Part shown: piece by piece, positions 47,488 to 60,449 of the stretch | How positions within the stretch are numbered: the stretch's first letter is position 1 | Layout: the number at the start of each line of letters is the position of its first letter | NCBI RefSeq assembly: GCF_016545825.1 | Contig: NC_052612.1 | Location: forward strand, 49,025,738 to 49,089,737 | Length of the DNA stretch: 64,000 nucleotides | Origin: Eucalyptus grandis | Taxonomy: Eukaryota > Streptophyta > Magnoliopsida > Myrtales > Myrtaceae | Reading direction: 5' to 3' | Made by a program: the position numbers and the translations under genes | The notes under the pieces: generated by a model | Seen by the model: the letters and a program-made list of their open reading frames with translations, nothing else | What the model was told of the DNA's origin: nothing | Databases searched by the model: none

Positions 47488-48336
47488 ATGACTCAAATAC
47501 TTTTGTATAGAACTCACTTGAATGTCAAAACTTTTTTTTTTTCACTCACTTAAACACTATAAATTTGAAAAATTGATCACTTAAGTGTCACTTCCGATTT
47601 GTCCTGCTAAAAAAGCTGATGTGGCTACTTGGGAATATTATTTTAATATTTTAATTTTAATTTTTGCTCTTCTTTTTCTTTTTTCTTTAGGGTTGACGAG
47701 GGTTATCAGTGACCCTCGCCAACTGCAGTCACCTTGCCTGGATTAGGAGAGGCCCAGAGGATTGGCTCACCCTTGCCCATGAAGGCCCTAGGCAAGGCCA
47801 TCGAGGTCGCTCTAGGTAGCTGTGAGCAACGCCACCCAAAGCGGAAGAGGGCCATTGCGGCCTCACATAGGACCTTCATGGCGAGGGGTAACCTCGCTCT
47901 AAGGGGCATCGCCTGTGGCTACCTAGTGATCGCTAAGGGCCCTCGCTGCCTCGCCAATTGTTGGTGAGGCTGCGACGACCCTCGCTCGCTCTGGATGGTG
48001 TCACCTATGGTCGCCCAACGGCCAGCGAGGGCTCTTGTGGCCTTGCTCAAATCTAGCCACCCTTGCTGCGAAGGCCTTAGGCAAGGCTGTGATGACCCTC
48101 ACCCGCTATAGGCGATGTCACTTGTGGCCACCTCCTAAAGAAAAAAAAAGAAAAGAAAAAACAAACTGCATTTGAAAATAAAAAATATCAAAAAATTTTA
48201 AAAGTAAAAAAAAATTCCATGTAGGACATTTGGTCGGAATTAGCATTCAAGTGATTGATTTTTATTTGATATGGCTCTTAAGTGAGCGAAAAAAGTTTTG
48301 GCATTCAAGTGAGCGTTATATTAAAGTTTTGGCACT
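47488..48336. repeat. Foldback element with GC-rich core
   Basis: The left arm word CACTTGAATGTCAAAAC with the following CACTCACTTAA is repeated inversely on the right (TTAAGTGAGCG and GTTTTGGCATTCAAGTGAG). The core, about 47690-48130, has repeated CCTCGC and GCGAGG words flanked by T-rich and A-rich runs. No clear target duplication was found. Frames in the core are not genes. Confidence 0.6.
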
Positions 48337-48339
48337 CCT

Positions 48340-49330
48340 TTCTTATGCCGTGACTCTCTCTTTTATTTTTTTTCAAAGTAACTTCTCAGGAACCTATCAA
48401 CTTACCAATAATTTATGAAATTATCAACTTATAATATGCAAATTGCCCAGTCTAATACTAACTTCGAAACTTTTATTTGCAAAACTTACTACTTTGACTA
48501 TATTAACTCTTGTATGAAATCACTAACTCTTGCCATATTAAATTACCGGCTAGTTCTGGATTACACTTTATTTTAGTTACTTACTAATGTTTACTTACTT
48601 CATTAAAATTACCAGATTTTTTATTATATGTTTTGGCTACTAACTTCTTCTTCTTTTTTTTCTTTTTTAAATTAAGTTGCTAACTTTTATTTCTTTTACA
48701 GCAACCCTTTTAATTAATTCCTCTTTTTTTTTTTTAAAGAAATCAGTAACCCAAACTAGCATGACTCACCGACTTTTCTCTCACTTAATATAGTAAGTCG
48801 CTCAAGTAAATGTTAGTAATTTCATGTAAAGTTTGCAATCTCAAGCGGTGAAGAAATAGATAAATAAAAGTTGGTATTTTAAAAAATTTAAGTTGGGAAG
48901 TAAATCGAATGAAGTTGATAATGAAAAACCAATTAATAATTTAATCATGAATAAGACAAGCAAACTTGGTAATTCAATTGTTAGGTTAGTAATTTTTTTT
49001 TTCTTGTGAAAAAGAATGTCTTGTTATTCAACTCAAATGAGAGATGACAATTGAAAATGAGTCAGTGACTTGATTAGAGAAAAGCTGGTAGCACATTAGA
49101 AAGGTTGATAATTTCATATAGTAGCTGATAAATTTAAAATGCTGGTGAGAAATGTAAATAAAAGTTAATAACAAATGAAATAATTTTTTTTTGGTTAAAG
49201 ATTGGACAAATTAATGATATATAAAATAAATGTCATTAACTAATTCAAGTAAAAACTAATAATTTTTCAATAATCACTTTAATTGAGGTTTTCTTTTAAT
49301 TGTCATTATAATGATAGGTTATCGAACCTC
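48340..49330. other. AT-rich degenerate repeat-like DNA
   Basis: Loose reiteration of TTACTAACTT and GTTGGTAATTT words on alternating strands, resembling 18770-19140. No gene was seen. Confidence 0.4.
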
Positions 49331-49339
49331 ACAAAAGGG

Positions 49340-49690
49340 TCCATTTGTTTCATTCTGATAATAGGCAAAAGCTTCTGAAGGTTGGCAAGCTTTTCATGAC
49401 TTGCAAGGCCTTGAGTCTTGCCTACATGTGGTGAGCTCGAGCCTTACCAAAGTTCGGCGTGGTTGAGCTTGCTAGATCTAGTGAGCTCGCCATGACATGT
49501 CAAACTTTGGGGAGGCCTCAAGTGAGCTTGACCTCGTTAGATCTAGTGAAATAGAGCCTCACTCGAGGCTGGTTAGACTTGAGCTCCCCTAGGGCTAATC
49601 GCCGTGGCCATAGATCGGTCAAGGAAGAAGCAAAAGAAAAAGAAATAACAAAATAAAAAGAAAGAAAAATTTAAAATAACAAAAATTTTG
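49340..49690. repeat. GC-rich foldback core remnant
   Basis: GAGCTTG, AGATCTAG, GAGCTCG and CCTCG words followed by an A-rich run (about 49625-49690). Same texture as the other cores, but arms are not clear. Confidence 0.4.
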
Positions 49691-52222
49691 ATTTTTAAAT
49701 GAAATATAAAAAGTATACAAATTTTAAAATACATTTGTAAGGACAAACATTTTATTTACAAGGACTTGAGCCCAAGCACATAGAACCCACACATGGCCTT
49801 TGTGGAATTGGGCATGAGAGTTGGGACCGGAGCTCAAGTGTCAGGGTCCCAAGCAAGGGCATGAGAGTTGGGACCAGAGTTCAAGTGTCAAGGTCCCAAA
49901 CAAGGCCTTTATGGACCCAAGTTTGGGTGCCAAAAGCATTGGCTATGGTCATCAAGAATTATGGACTTGGGCGTGGGCATCGAAGGTCTAAGTTGATCAA
50001 GGACTTGGCCTCAGTGGACCCAAGCTTGGCCAATGGAGACCTGGTTTGAATGTTGGGCCTCGGAACTTAATGTTAGAGTTTTCATGTCCAATCATAAAGT
50101 TTCGAATCAAAGTATTGATAACTAATCATATTATGAAAAATGCTTTTCCATTATTTTAAAAATGAAATCATTTTCCTGAATTTAAGTTTTGGTAAGAAAA
50201 ATTTCTTTGTTTGGTAGGAAATTTTTTCCATTGATTAGAAAAATATTTTTAATTTATTCATTTTCCTAAGTAAATCGAACATCAAAAATTGCGAAAAATA
50301 TTTTTCCGAAAAATGTTCTCGCAAAACAAATGAGTCAAACAATGTACCAAAGCCCGGGCCCACTAAAGTGACTCGGACACATTACCGAACTGAACTAACC
50401 TGCCAGAATGGTCCGGCGGAACGGCTGGCAGTGAAAGCAGACGCACTAACCCGCTGGTCACGGACGACTGGAGAGCAATATTCCTCCATAAATTGGAAAG
50501 AGTCAAAGACCCACCACGGACGGCTCTTGGAGAATCACGGCTACTTTCTCACCAAACCCTATCTCCTTTGCACTTTTCTATCGAGCTCATTGCTTCAGCA
50601 AGCAAAAGGTCATTCGACAGCCATGATCATTTCGGACGTGTGGTCCCTTCTCCTATCACTCACCTAATTGAAACGAATTTGGGACCATGCGTGGAAAAAT
50701 CGGTGGTACTAAACTCGATTTGTGTGAATCCTCGAGTGCGATCTAACTCGTTTAAAGCCCTATGAGGGGGTTAGTGATAAGGATATGAGTGCAACAAACA
50801 CGCACATTATATGTTGAACTATTTAGATTGCATTTTTCGTTTGAGCCATCTAGTCCCATTTTGATTTGCATCGTACTTAGTAAGGTAAAATACAAGCTTG
50901 GAATTTACCCATCTAAATAGGATTTGTGGATCTTTAAAAGGACAAATTGCCTCGTCCAAAAATCCGAATTAAGCAAGCCAACAAATGCTGGAACTGAATC
51001 CAAATGTATTGAGACGACATAGATTGAGTATATATTCTATGTTTGCTACATGTAATGACAAAACACTTTACAGAATATTCACATCTCATGATATGCTACG
51101 TATATATTAACAATTCAATCGATTTCTCGTCATTTTCAAACATGCCATCAAAATTCCAAAGTGACATTTAATTAACTCGGTCACGCTGATGTCGCCATTG
51201 GCATTAACAAGTCGAGATGACACGAATTGGAAAAACCTTAGACGCACTCGGCACACGTGAGCTCAAGTCCACATCAGCCGTCGGGACGAGGCGGGGTCCA
51301 CATGGACCCCACGCCCGTTCAACCCGGGGGGGGGGGGTACGCCCGAGCTCACATGAGTTTGAACGCAGCGGATACTCGCTCGACAGCGAACCGGGGGGTG
51401 GTCCATCAGCGGGCCGGGAGCGTGCGAGCGATGCTTCTCATAAGCAAGGGCACGCTTTCGGGATACGACAGAAAACCAATTATCACGTCACCAAATCCGG
51501 CCACAGTGCTCGCGTCTCCTGATTGGTCCGCCCCTCTCATTTTGCCTCCAACTCTCTCTCTCTCTCTACCCGATCTCCCTCCTTTCATTCATTCCCGCGT
51601 CTCCTTTTTCCCCCCCGTCTCTCTCCGACCCTCCCTATTTCTCCCCTGCTCCATCTTCCTTCGCCCTTCACGTCGAAGTCGCACGCGCTTCCGTCCACGA
51701 GCTCGCCGGAAGCCATCGCCGGCGTCTCTCCCTCCCTCTCCGTTCTCCATCTTTCTCCTTCGCCGAGAACGGAACGAGCTCCAATCCGCGGCGGCGACGG
51801 CATTGCCGCTTCGGCTCCGGGGGCCGGGGCCGGGGCCGGGGCCGGTGTTCTGATCCTCGCTTTCTCCCGAAGAAGGAATCATCGGTCAAAAAAGGTTCGT
51901 CTCATCAAAAGCAAGCAGTGGCCGGCCTTCCTTTTACAGAAATAATTTCGGTTCTCTGTATTTTCTTTCCAATAATCGAGGCGTCGCAGCGTCGGTTGCG
52001 AGTAGTCCAGAAAGGGAAAAGGCGCCCCGAAAATGGCCAAAAAGCATTGAATGATGATGCCCGCGAACACGCCATCAGGATAGGCTTCTTATAATTGTCA
52101 TTCCCTCCAGCTCTCGCTTTCTCAGTTACTCTCCCCCGTCGTGGTCCCTCCTTCCATGTTTTGTCTCCGAGTAGAAGAAGACAACGGCGCATTGCCTGCC
52201 CATTCGCTGTCGCATTTTTGAG
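49691..52222. other. Intergenic and 5' flank of pectin acetylesterase
   Basis: 49740-50060 contains a loose internal duplication (GGGCATGAGAGTTGGGACC at about 49809 and again at 49858). 50060-51200 shows nothing recognisable. 51240-52222 is GC-rich, with a 13-base G run at about 51327, a TC microsatellite at about 51552-51567 and a (GGGGCC)n-like stretch at about 51820-51845. It probably contains the promoter and 5' UTR. Long frames here are compositional. Confidence 0.5.
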
Positions 52223-55200
52223 ATGAGGACGGGAATGGCGACGGCGACGGCGATGGCGATAGCTCTCGTGGTGGTCCTGCTCTGCATCGCGCCGCGGCGC
52301 GTTCGCTCGGCCTCGGACAATCGGCTTATCGTGGGCATGACGCTCGTCCGCAACGCCTCCGCCATTGGAGCCCGTAAGTTCCGTTCCCTCGAAAGCAAAT
52401 CGAATCGAAGGTTCACGACTCGTGGATCGATTCTAGTGCCTTCGATAGGAAGTTTTTGCCTGTCTCCTGTTGTGCTAATCTGGTTGGCGGTCCCTCCGAA
52501 TCGCAGTTTGCTTGGACGGGAGCTTGCCCGCATATCATCTCCACAGAGGATTCGGCGCCGGAGCGAACAACTGGCTTTTACAGTTCGAGGTAAGTCGATT
52601 CTTAATTAGCAGTACTCGCTGAATCTTTAGATATCGACACTGCACGAGACGTGAACGAATGAATTCGGCTAAAGATCGATCTGAGTAGCGAACTGAAACT
52701 CTCTCACATGGCCGCATCGTCACGTCTCCGTGCTCCGGTTTTGGTGCTTTTCGGATCCTTGGATGGCTGGGGGGAAATCTCAAAACGGTGTCGTTTCCGC
52801 GGTGGCTTTGCTTTTTCGTTTCGTCTTGTGTCTTGTGCGCGCTGTCAGCGGAGGCGGCAGCTTTTCCTTGTGCACTTTTTTGCAGAGAAAGTGTCCCGGT
52901 GGGGCGCGTCCATAATTGAGAGGTGACTATCAGTGTGAGCCAAAAACGAGAATTTTCTTTTTCTAGAAATTTTTTTGACATGTGATCTTTCACATGAAGC
53001 CAAATAACTAGGATGGCTTAGCTTTGGAGTTAGGTTCAACCTACCGCGTTATTTTAGTCCTTCGGTTCACTGTACATCGCCATTGCCGAAACTCAATCAA
53101 TTGGTGAACCAATTTGTTAATGATCCTGTATGGGAATCTTGATGTTGGTGCAAGAATTTGAATGAAAATGAAGTTGCAAGCTTTATCTTGAGCGCCGCAT
53201 TAGATGGGTGACTTTTTTTTTTTTATATATAGTATATTATGAGTGAAGCTCTTTTCTGAACTTTGATTGAGTGACCTATTGAACTAATTGAATTTCGAGC
53301 TTCAATTGCGTCTAAGGAGATTCCCTATGTCATAGTGGGTTCCTTCTCAATCGGCATTTTGGAACGTTTGGTTGGGTAAAATCTCGCTAAGTCTAGTAGG
53401 ATGGTGAATTGGGACCGGACTGTGGTCCCCCAGTAAAACTCAATGCTGCTGTCTCTACCTAATATCCTTTGTCCACGTCTGCTTGCTTTTGAATGAAGGA
53501 AAGTTTCCCTCACATACAATGTCAACATAAACCTTTTTCAGTGCATAGGTTGGCGAATTCAACTTAAATGCAACAATTTGTAGTTAAGTTGCGTTGATTT
53601 CTTGAGAGGGAGGTGGGTCATAAATCTTGTTTAGTGTATAGGTTGGCGAATTCAACTTCATGCAACAATTTGTAGTTAAGTTGCGTTGAATTTCTTGATA
53701 GGGTGGTGGGTCATAAATCTTGTTTAGTGTATAGGTTGGCGAATTCAACTTGATGCAACAATTTGTAGTTAAGTTGCGTTGAATTTCTTGATAGGGAGGT
53801 GGGTGGTGCAATGATATTCCATCATGCTTGGAGAGAGCCAACACTCGTCGTGGATCTACCCGTTACATGACCAAATATGAGGTTTTTTCGGGAATACTCA
53901 GCAACAATGCCTCTCTTAATCCAGGTTAGTAGCTTTTATTGCACTAGTTGAGTGACTAGATGAGAATTTTTTTATCTTTTTTTTATATATAGGTAATATC
54001 AGTAGTTAGAAAATCGACATTTTTTAAAATATAAATACACATAAAGCGCATTTCTCAGCCTCATGTTAACTCGATCTCTATTATAGCGAGCCGAGAGTTC
54101 AAGTCGCTAATCATGCATTTTCTTCTGGGTAATCTGCCTTGTGTGAGGATTGCTTGTTACTTTAAAACCAATAATTGACCCTGCAGGACGATTTTAAAAG
54201 TTAAAAGAATCAACACCATCGATTCGGTTTAGCCTTATAGATCACCGACTTCTCTTAAGCTATAAATGAATTATTTCTGGATACAAGCTCACTCCACTTT
54301 ATACTTAAAATCGAGAATGTTCTCCCCAAGCACATGATATGCCAATTTAGTAATTCCGCCTGTGTCTTCCTTTCACGTGATAATCCCATCTGGCGACCCA
54401 CTTACCTTGTCTTCAGTTTCATGAGACCGAGAGTTTAAAATCGTTCGTCAGAACTCACACGTACCTAATCTCTAGCTATTTGTCAATGAAGAGAGAGACT
54501 TAGGTAGGTAAGTTGGGAAAAAATTAATGCTAAGTATATTAAATTCCATTACAAAGTAGATGTACCCACTGATGTTCTAGGCTCTTAATTAGAGTTAAAT
54601 ATGACAGTTTATGTTGGAGTATCTGGCCATCTAAGTTAAAAAGGACACTTTCACGTTCCTTACATCCTTTCTTGTCCCCTTCACATGATCAATAATAGAA
54701 CTGAACAGACGAAGCCCGTCTGCATTGGGCGATTCCAGCTTGACCTTCCGAGTTCCAGCCTCTGGCCAATGGCCAGAAGGCCGTCCAGTATGATTTTCAT
54801 TTGTCCTTTTGTTTTCGGGGATTCTCATTGACAATGCCGCCCATGGGGTGGTACATTTCTTTAATCAAATTACATCATCGCAAACTTGGTGTAGAAAGCG
54901 GACAAATACACAATTTAAGCATCTTTATGGCTTACTAGGATTCTTTTTGCATCAAAATCCAATTTGCTAGATATGAGTGATACATGCAATTGACTCACAT
55001 TTCTCAAGAATGTCGCATCGACATGTCTTGAAAAATGTTTTTGTAATAGGGTAAGTTTTCAAGTCGCGGTCTTTACCTCAACTTTTTGATGATATAGCCA
55101 CCTTAATATCATAATTTAAGCGATTCTTGCATTGCCATAAGGCACCATCTGTTCCAACGTGACTCCGATCCCACTCAGAGGGGACGATGCATCGAGGATA

Positions 55201-58200
55201 AGATCTTACTTAGCAATAGCATGAGTTAATAAATGCAACAGGATAGGGTATGGATATACACCGGACCTACAATGGAAATACCTCGCGAAAGCATGAGTTG
55301 TTGGTACATTGTTCACCGCAGCAACGGTTGAATGAACAGATAAGTAAGTTTTCACCTTTTTTTAACTAATGAGTGATTAATGGCAAAAAAAATTTCTGAT
55401 ACAAGGATGGAGAAAAATTGTGGTGGATTCATTTTAGAACGATGCAATGGATAAAAACAACTACTGTAAAACACTGAGCATAACTTGTTTTTGGATGAGA
55501 TTCACCTTGAGTACCACCTATTTTGTGAAATGTTGCTCCATGAAGGAACATCATGAAGATTAATTAAGACGCGGCTTTATTTGTTCTTGTTAAATCTATA
55601 CAGGAAATGTTATCAATAAGTTTCCTCAAGGTAGTACTCAAGTAAATGAAAGAATCGAAGAATGCTGATTGAGACGGTTTGAAATGTACGTACTTCTATA
55701 GTACTAGCTGACATTATTAGAACATTCATATTTCCGAAGCAATTACTGATGGGTAATTTTTATATTTTTAACGAGTAATGACTGTCAAAATTCATTATTA
55801 AATAATGTGACAATTTCGTAAATGGACATTGGTAAGAGTTTGCTACTTTACATTTCGCACAATTTTTTGTTAATTAGTCCTGATTTGCCTAGCATTAGTC
55901 TTTCCTCGGATTGTGATAGTGTGATAATGCATTATTTTTTGGAGGTCTCCTTTGACCACTGTTGGAGGATTGTGTACATGTATATACATGTTGGGTTGGC
56001 CTTGTGCTGGTCAGCTGCTTGTTTTGAAAGAGACAGTTGAGGAGATATGGTCGTTCTCTTGTTAAGAAGGAAACAGAGAATTCTTTCGTTGACGCTGGAT
56101 GGGAATGTGGAGATTTATTTGATATTTTCCAATTGCAGTGTGCTTTATTCATGCATGCATTGAGGATCCCTTGCTTATTTTTAGTTTATATATATATTTA
56201 GTAACTTGAAGTTGAAACAGATTTTTACAATTGGAACCGTGTGAAGCTTAGGTATTGCGACGGAGCTTCCTTTGCTGGTGATGCAAAGTTTGACAATGGT
56301 GTAAGTCCCTTACTCGTCCTCTTATTCAGCATTAAATTCACAGGGTCCACCATCCTGCGTGTTTGTGGCGAGAAAAAGAGTCACGTGTGTGTTGAGGCAG
56401 AAAAATTTGTCTCGATTAGCTGTGGTTGCCTGAATTTCTGTCTTCCATCTCCGGTACCTCAAAGGTCTGAAAACTATGTGAGAGACTATGTTACAAAAGT
56501 GTACAAGCATTGAAGCCAAAATGTCAACGAAAATTACTGGTGAAGTTGTATGAGAGAATATATTATCGAGCACACCAACACGGTATTGCCAAATCAATTC
56601 TTAAATGGGATTTCTCTGCATTCTTCTATAATATCGATTAGAAAGAAGAATTGGGAGAAGCATATTCTGGAAGCAGAAAACATGTAATATTTATAGTTCT
56701 TCCAAGTCCCTGGGAAGGGAGAGCTGTTTAAGTGAAGGGAAATAGAAATACCAAAAAGGCTTACATATAGTTATAGAAAAGGAGATAAAAACAAACACCA
56801 GGCAGCAAGCAAAAAATTAATGTAAATCCCCATCTTTTGCAGAGGTATTTTCCATCTGGCATTAATTAGGATAATGCAGTCACCTGATTCCTGAACGTCA
56901 AATGAAAGCAGGGAAGCCGTTTTCGTGCTTCTAACAGCAGTACTAGCTCTTATAATAATAATAATAATAATAATAATAATTGCCATTGTTTAAAGCACCA
57001 AATTGCCATCAAGAGGCATTACAACCCAGGTCCACAGATAGTATTTGCGAATGCACAATGCACGACTACTGAGCCTTTTTCACTTGATGAAGTACTAGAT
57101 GATTGCGCCCCAACCCTTTGGGGATTGACTAATCCTTCAGTGTTGCAGACTTCATTGCTGTATTTCAGAGGGCAAAGAATTTGGCGAGCAATCATCCATG
57201 ATCTTCTACCCAAAGGGTTGGGACGTGCGCAAAAGGTATTTCCATCCCTCTTGAACTAATTGATACATATCTTTACATTGTCATATGGCACCTCGAACCT
57301 TTTTAAGCCATTCTAATTGAATCAGTTGTCTCTAGGCTTTGCTCTCAGGTTGCTCTGCTGGTGGTTTAGCATCCTTCTTGCACTGTGATAATTTTGCAGA
57401 GTACTTACCAAGGAATGCTAGTGTGAAATGCTTGAGTGATGCAGGATTCTTTCTTGATGAGTATGTGTTGTTAAAACTCAGCTCTGGCTACACGTTTTTC
57501 ACATTGAATTGATGCTTGTTGATCTCTATTTTGCAGAAGGGACATAAGTTTGAACCACACTATGAGGTCCTTTTACGATGATCTCGTTTCTCTACAGGTA
57601 AAGCTTCTGTGATTTCCCTCAGATTATGAATAATCTGATCCAAAATTATAAAAAAATCTAAAAAATGGGTTGTGCTAATTACTTTGAATACATTCAATCT
57701 ATATATTGGAGAAAATGGAATATTTCTGGTTGTTCTAGGTTCATAGCTGGTCCTCATCTCCCTTTTTGGGGTTCATGGAGTAAATTATAAATTGCTAACA
57801 GCCAAAATATATCCCTTTTGTTCACAGTGGCATCTCTTGGTCTTTTAATTCATCTTCACGAGCAGTTGAATTGATGAAAATTTTGGGCATAGTCAATATT
57901 CAAAGTCATGTCGTCAATTTATACATATGAACTAGTTTGGCAAAAATAAGTGCAGGAACAATTGCTGGAAGTTAGATAAGATATGACTCTATAAGCAGTA
58001 GGATGGGCATAGACAATCACGGTTTCTCAACCATGAGCATTGTATTTAATCATCTGAGTTACCATGCAGGGTGTCGAAAAGAATCTTGATAAGAACTGCA
58101 CTAGCTCTCTTGTTTACCCAGCTATGGTATGGTTTCTTCACTGCTGACTACCTCAACCCACAACTTCGATATGTCATGCCCATAACTTTTACCTCATCCT

Positions 58201-59667
58201 CTTGCAGTGCTTCTTCCCACAATATACATTGAAGTACATCACCACTCCCTTTTTCATCTTGAACTCAGCTTATGATGTCTACCAGGTAAGTTTCTGCTAT
58301 GCTCTGATATGCTAGAAACCCACCAAGCTCTTCAGAGGCTATTGCTTCAAACGGCTCTACTTCGTAAATGGACAGTTCCATCACATATTGGTCCCTCCCT
58401 CTGCTGATGTACATGGTCATTGGAATCGCTGCAAACTTGATCCAGCTGCTTGCACTGACAGCCAGTTAGAGATATTGCAAGGTGATTGATCATATCGCTT
58501 TTGCTTTACTATACTGTAGTTTTCATGCGTCAGCTGCTCCTTAACTTATTTCTTTTACCAAACAAAAGATTTGTAACTTAAAGTCTGATATAAAACTGAA
58601 CGAACATCTCACCAAGCATCCTCAAATGTTCCAGAACCAATGGATTTCATTTTGCTGCATGTAGTAGAAGTTTCTTTAAGACGTTTAACACAGGAAGTTT
58701 ATTGACTTCATAACCTTTTAGGTTTCAGGAACGACATGCTTGCCACTTTAAGAATGTTCTACCAATACTCAGGGAGAGGAGGTCTATTCATTAATTCTTG
58801 TTTTGCCCACTGCCAGAGTGAGTTGCAAGAGACGTGGCTTGCTGTTGACTCCCCAAAAGTAAATAACAAGGTATTTGATCTTTATCTGCTTCTTCAGAGT
58901 GTTGGTTGAATATGTGGCTAATGTATTGCATTGGCCTGGAGATTAGCAGTAGGTAAGAAAGATTAGGAAATGCTTTGCACTGTCATGCAATAGGAAGAAG
59001 AGAAACTTCCATCAGAGAACTTGTGAGATAACACTGTCAATAGATTCAAGATGACAAAGGATCCAGTGCTGTGAAAGCTGACTGAAAGTAAAAATGCGAG
59101 ATTGGGTTGAACAATTGGCGTGAGACAGAGCAAAGCCTTTTATATATATATGTTGAATATGATTTCCTCCCCGTACTTGTGTCCGTGAGCTAAAAATGTT
59201 TTTAGCAGGTGTTGCTGCAGTGGCTTTAAGGAGGGGCAAATTCTTTTTTTTTTTTTTTTTTAACAATTTGACCCTTAGAAAAATATCCTGTCCATAGAAA
59301 TTCCAAATGTTTGATGATTACACACCGTTTGCTAGTTCCCGGAGATTCGCTTCAACGACAGTTATTCTAATAGTCAATAGCTATGTTGCAGCATTTCTAT
59401 GTCCTTTTTGGCCAACACGCGCTAAATTTAGCTGACATTCCTTTAGTTCGAGTTTAACATGCATTGATGTCATTCCAGACTATATCTGAAGCGGTCGGTG
59501 ACTGGTACTACAGCAGAAGGGTAAGCAAGGAGATCGACTGTCCATATCCCTGTGACAAGACATGCCATAACCTAATCCCAGTCTCCGGTAATGATCCTAC
59601 AAATACAAAGTACTTTGGTAGCGTCATATTTGGAATTGGACTAGCATCTACTTATTTGTTTCCCTAA
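52223..59667 (+). CDS. Pectin acetylesterase (CE13 family)
   Basis: Secreted cell-wall esterase that removes acetyl groups from pectin (homogalacturonan). Twelve coding exons: 52223-52373, 52507-52589, 53795-53924, 56221-56300, 57149-57235, 57336-57460, 57537-57597, 58070-58126, 58208-58285, 58376-58481, 58722-58870, 59479-59667. All are GT-AG with continuous frame, giving 431 aa. The first 30 residues form a signal peptide. Family motifs: [17 protein letters not shown] across exons 2-3; nucleophile GCSAGG at residues 182-187 (Ser184); NSAYDV with the candidate acid Asp281; SCFAHC with the candidate base His349; and the [12 protein letters not shown]-terminal cysteine cluster. Introns 3 (about 2.3 kb) and 4 (about 0.85 kb) are large; the acceptor of intron 2 lies in a 93-bp tandem repeat. 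The last 28 residues after TCHN are hydrophobic and longer than I expect; a donor CCG-GTAATG at 59587 could mark a missed terminal intron. Confidence 0.92.
53541..53806 (+). repeat. 93-bp tandem repeat spanning an intron-exon junction
   Basis: Units start at 53541, 53634 and 53727 with GTG(C/T)ATAGGTTGGCG, and the third is incomplete. Each ends with TTCTTGA(G/T)AGGG(A/T)GGTGGG, that is the splice acceptor of intron 2 plus the first codons of exon 3. Only the third copy continues into the coding sequence (GGGWCND). Copies 1 and 2 instead run into TCATAA. Confidence 0.95.
56953..56980. repeat. (AAT)n microsatellite in intron 4
   Basis: About nine AAT units inside intron 4 of the pectin acetylesterase gene. 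Potentially length-polymorphic. Confidence 0.95.
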
Positions 59668-60449
59668 GATAAACCGCATGCTCCAGACACGCAGGACTCC
59701 CACAAGTTCATCTCACAGAAGAGATATGACATTCTTTCCGTACATTGATTGTTCTCTGAACGATAGGCAAGAAGGGGGTGTACAGGAACTAGGCGTTGCA
59801 TTCATCACCCAAAAGGGTCAACAGCATAGCATAGGGAAAGAGATGAGATATCTTTTTCAATACGCTTCCAGCCATTCATCCAATTTATCAATACATTCGA
59901 ATAAAGTAAGAACCTCTACAGACGCTAGCGCAACATTACCTTTTCAGGTTCCGAAGCAAAGAGGCGAAAGTGCAGAATACAGAATTCTCTTATGTGCCGG
60001 AAAGCATCTTGATACCTATCATCCAATTTTCATGATCTTCCGAATATTTCCTTAGTGAAATATATAGAAAAAGTGCTCGTTACATTGGTTTATATGATCA
60101 GCGATGCAAGTCTAAGAAGAGAGCAATCCCTGATGATAAACGAGAGCGGCATTCATTCTCCTTCAACTACGGAGAGTGTGCTCTAACCTGCTCGCACTCT
60201 CACACTTTCAGTCCCAAACTAAATGCACTCTCTTACTCTAGTCGTGTGCTTATGGAAGCAAGTCAGTTACACAGCATTCACTTATTATCTTTCAATACAA
60301 GCGCATCGGCTTTTCCGCTGTTGTCACTGCTACTTGCTGGCTTGAAAATCCTATCTTTTGCCTCTCCCCACTATCTGCATTATGATCGAATCGCTTCTTC
60401 CTTCGGGCACAATCGCTTGGTTCACCGCTATTGCCTTTTAGTGTCCGAA
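59668..60449. other. 3' flank of pectin acetylesterase
   Basis: Contains frames of 125 and 69 codons without recognisable domains; at least the first few hundred bases may be 3' UTR. The right limit is where copia homology begins. Confidence 0.45.

Noticed and set aside
51217..51889. Overlapping frames of 60-198 codons on both strands
   Set aside because: GC-rich, low-complexity 5' flank of the pectin acetylesterase gene with a TC microsatellite and a poly-G run; no domain and open on both strands.
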